A DNA stretch of 64,000 bases from Physcomitrium patens (Eukaryota; Streptophyta; Bryopsida; Funariales; Funariaceae): contig NC_037257.1 of the NCBI RefSeq assembly GCF_000002425.4, positions 11,656,627 to 11,720,626 of the forward strand. The letters are read 5' to 3'. Both the position numbers and the translations under genes were made by a program. Below, in pieces: positions 62,021 through 64,000 of this stretch. Under the pieces are notes generated by a model. It did no database searches, was not told where the DNA came from, and saw only the letters and a list, made by a program, of their open reading frames with translations. How positions within the stretch are numbered: the stretch's first letter is position 1; each line of letters opens with the position of its first letter.

Positions 62021-63139
62021 TTATAGGTCATCAAAAAAGCTGCTCCTAGATGAACCCCCACCATCCCGTTGCTTGCCCTTCTTTCCTTTCTTTTTCCGCT
62101 GCTTTGATTCCTCAACTTCCATCTGATCATCACTATCATCTGACCCAGCGAGTACTGGCTGAGCAGTGGTTATTGTAGAAGCTCCTACTGGAGCAGCATT
62201 CACTTCAGATGCATCCTCATCCACATCATCGTCTTCATGCAAATACTTAACATCCCAGAGCTTCAAGGTATTGTCATGAGAAGCACTTCCTAAAATATTC
62301 CGATCGTGCGAAAACGCAAGACGCTCCACGGGGAAATCAGCATGCTCTCCAATCACTCCAATCATCTTGTTCGGCAGGATGCTCACAATGCGAATAATAC
62401 CATCACTTGATCCCGTAAGAAGCGTGTCCTCGTCGACCTTCAACAAAGCATCGACAGAATTAGGGTGCCCTACGAATCGATCACTGCAATCCGCCATAGC
62501 CCCCCAAGAGTACAACAACAGAACCCCATCCTGCGACCCACAAATAACTTTTTGTCCATGCTTGCACAAAACAACCGACAGCAGCTCGTCCTCCGCAAAC
62601 TGCGTTTTCGCATCAATTCTGTTCCGCCGCAAATTACAAATAGAAAGTATGCCATCACCACCAACTCCGAGAAGCTGATTGCTACCCGGCAAAAATTCCA
62701 TGTCCGCCACAAAATCTTCATGCGCTTCGAAAGTGTTGCAACACTTATTGTGTCGCGTATCCCACACCTTAATGCAGCCTTCATCGTCTCCAGATGCTAC
62801 CGTAGTGTCACCGCAATTTACTAGCCGATTGATAGGCACGCCATGCGCATCGGCCAACCGAGCCACTGGTTGCCCGGTCTCCACATCCGTGGCGAGGATG
62901 GACTTGTCCGGAGAAGCCGTCAACACAAACTGACCGCCTTGCGCAAACCTCACTGCTCGACATGATTCCGAGTGCGCAGCCGAGTTCCACAACCTGGCCA
63001 CCTCTCCGCCGTCTCCACCATACTTATACAATTGCACATGTCCAGTGATTAAGGCCACTGCCACCAAGTTCGCCGAGGGGTGGAAGGCCAAATCGAACGG
63101 CTGCGTGCCCAAATCTATCTCCAAGGTCGTGTCTCCCAT
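62021..63139 (-). CDS. WDR55: WD-repeat protein 55
   Basis: A single exon of 372 codons on the minus strand ends in TAA. In animals WDR55 is a nucleolar protein needed for rRNA processing. In Arabidopsis it binds DDB1A and is required for gametogenesis and embryo patterning. The protein is a beta-propeller of about seven blades (residues about 5-300). Signature stretches are FDLAFHPSANLVAVALITGH, ESCRAVRF, SILATDVETG, ASGDDEGCIKVWDTRH and VICGSQDGVLLLYSWG. WDTR fits the WDxR box of DDB1-binding proteins. The tail is acidic (DDSDDQMEVEE), then Lys/Arg-rich (KQRKKKGKKGKQR), typical of a nucleolar protein. The start ATG at 63139 (MGDTTLEIDLG) aligns with the family start; the open frame runs upstream to 63202 without another ATG. 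Confidence 0.93.
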   Translation of the reverse strand: MGDTTLEIDLGTQPFDLAFHPSANLVAVALITGHVQLYKYGGDGGEVARLWNSAAHSESCRAVRFAQGGQFVLTASPDKSILATDVETGQPVARLADAHGVPINRLVNCGDTTVASGDDEGCIKVWDTRHNKCCNTFEAHEDFVADMEFLPGSNQLLGVGGDGILSICNLRRNRIDAKTQFAEDELLSVVLCKHGQKVICGSQDGVLLLYSWGAMADCSDRFVGHPNSVDALLKVDEDTLLTGSSDGIIRIVSILPNKMIGVIGEHADFPVERLAFSHDRNILGSASHDNTLKLWDVKYLHEDDDVDEDASEVNAAPVGASTITTAQPVLAGSDDSDDQMEVEESKQRKKKGKKGKQRDGGGSSRSSFFDDL

Positions 63140-63654
63140 CCCTCTCCCTCCCTCCCTCGTTAGCTCACTGGATCGCTCGCTATCCGTCCTCCGCAATTGC
63201 AATGGTATGAACTAATCACCACTCTCGCAGAACATGCTTCCGCAAGCACACCCTGCGTCCCCCCAAACCCTAGAAAGACCCCAGTCTCTGAAAAAGGTTT
63301 TCATCCATGTCCTCGAAATGGTGATGAGCTGAAACCCCACCAGTCAGTCTTCCATGGGCCTATTTATAGCGTGGACGATCGACGGTTTCAGACCGCGGTG
63401 AAGGGTGGACGTAACGGAGTCTTTGAGTGCATGGACGCCTCTTCTGCACTTTACGACTCCGAGGGACTTTTATTTATTTTTTGCGAGGCTCCGCACTGTC
63501 CTCAATTTTTAGGGTTTGGTCGAACTCCATCCCTGTTTTACGAATGAGCGGACTGGAAATGAGTCCAATTTTTCTTTGCCATGTCCATTGAGCATTCACA
63601 AGTATTCGGCAGCAACGCATTCAAACGACGGTGAAAGGACAAAGGGAGGTTGAG
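63140..63654. promoter_or_regulatory. Bidirectional promoter between WDR55 and the R/E-rich gene
   Basis: A 515-bp interval separates divergent start codons. It contains two telo-boxes, AAACCCTA at 63265-63272 and TAGGGTTT at 63510-63517, elements common in promoters of plant ribosome-biogenesis and translation genes. A TATA-like CTATTTATAG lies at about 63360-63369. An open frame at 63197-63547 looks like chance. Confidence 0.5.
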
Positions 63655-64000
63655 ATGGGGAGAGACAAACACCGAGATCGTGAAAAGGATTACGTTGATA
63701 AGGAGCATGGGGAACGAGAGAAAGACAAAGAGAGGAAGTATCGAGAGCGTGAGAAAAGAGGAGGTAGGGATGTTGAGAAGGAGCGAGTTGAGAGAAGCGG
63801 AGTAGACGTGATGATGCTGGAGTAGGGGTGAAGGATAAAGACAAGGAGTGTGACAAGAAGGGAAGAGATAGAGATAGAGAGGGTAAAAAAGAGAGGGGTA
63901 TAGAGCACCAACGAGAGAAAGAAGCAGGTGAAGAGCGGGATCGGAAGCGAAGAAAAAAAGATGAAAACGAGATGAGGGAGAGAGAGGAGCATGAGCGTGG
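63655..64000 (+). CDS. N-terminus of an R/K/E/D-rich (spliceosome-type) protein, cut by right edge
   Basis: From the ATG at 63655 the protein reads MGRDKHRDREKDYVDKEHGE and continues with alternating Arg/Lys/Glu/Asp. Such charged N-termini are typical of pre-mRNA splicing proteins (SART1/SNU66, PRP38, RED and others). I cannot say which, because no folded domain falls in the window. The first frame ends at a TAG near 63825. The same composition then continues in another frame (GVKDKDKECDKKGRDRDREG) to the edge. An intron, a small indel or a sequence error between about 63780 and 63825 must reconcile the two. Confidence 0.5.

Noticed and set aside
63197-63547. 116-codon plus-strand ORF between WDR55 and the right-edge gene
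   Set aside because: It lacks an ATG at its start and any motif, and it fills a divergent promoter containing telo-boxes.

Overview
The window is nuclear DNA of a land plant, most likely a bryophyte and plausibly a moss. The genes have many short exons and introns of roughly 80-400 bp with GT-AG ends. Plant-specific families are present: a GUN1-type PPR-SMR protein, a TT9/GFS9 CLEC16A-like protein and a DUF1639 protein. There is also a KirBac-like channel, a family I do not expect in flowering plants. The organism call is inference. Exon coordinates were worked out by hand from splice signals, phase continuity and remembered family sequences.

Layout: (1) 245-993 (+) is the 3' end of VPS50/syndetin. 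(2) 1977-4659 (-) is a broken Ty1/copia element keeping its 5' LTR, primer-binding site, gag start, zinc knuckle and part of integrase. (3) About 5350-15560 is a 10-kb, extremely AT-rich block. At its centre is a Ty3/gypsy pol, antisense, destroyed mainly by C-to-T/G-to-A changes. (4) 16504-18353 (-) is a five-exon gene for an unnamed plant protein with an N-terminal SAP-like motif. (5) 20963-24571 (-) encodes an inward-rectifier (Kir/KirBac-fold) channel-like protein whose selectivity filter reads TTFGG instead of TxGYG. (6) About 24.6-32.4 kb has no gene I can support; it includes an AT-rich stretch at 27.06-28.75 kb. (7) 32482-32802 is an orphan transit-peptide-like ORF. (8) 33417-36525 (+) is a GUN1 orthologue. 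(9) 38119-45993 (+) is a 23-exon TT9/GFS9 (CLEC16A-like) gene. (10) 46.4-48.6 kb is AT-rich repeat debris. (11) 49298-51284 (+) is an unrecognised five-exon gene. (12) 54237-55507 (+) is a DUF1639 gene. (13) 56739-60862 (-) is the U11/U12 snRNP 65-kDa gene of the minor spliceosome. (14) 62021-63139 (-) is single-exon WDR55, divergent from (15) an R/K/E/D-rich gene starting at 63655 (+) and cut by the right edge.

The genes do not form a pathway. VPS50 and TT9/GFS9 both act in endomembrane traffic, GUN1 in plastid-to-nucleus signalling, U11/U12-65K in minor splicing and WDR55 in nucleolar or DDB1-linked functions. The strongest items for follow-up are the Kir-like protein (filter, two possible C-termini, a GC-AG intron and a missing ATG), the transition-mutated gypsy element, and a tandem U12-type 5' splice-site-like motif inside the gene for a U11/U12 protein.
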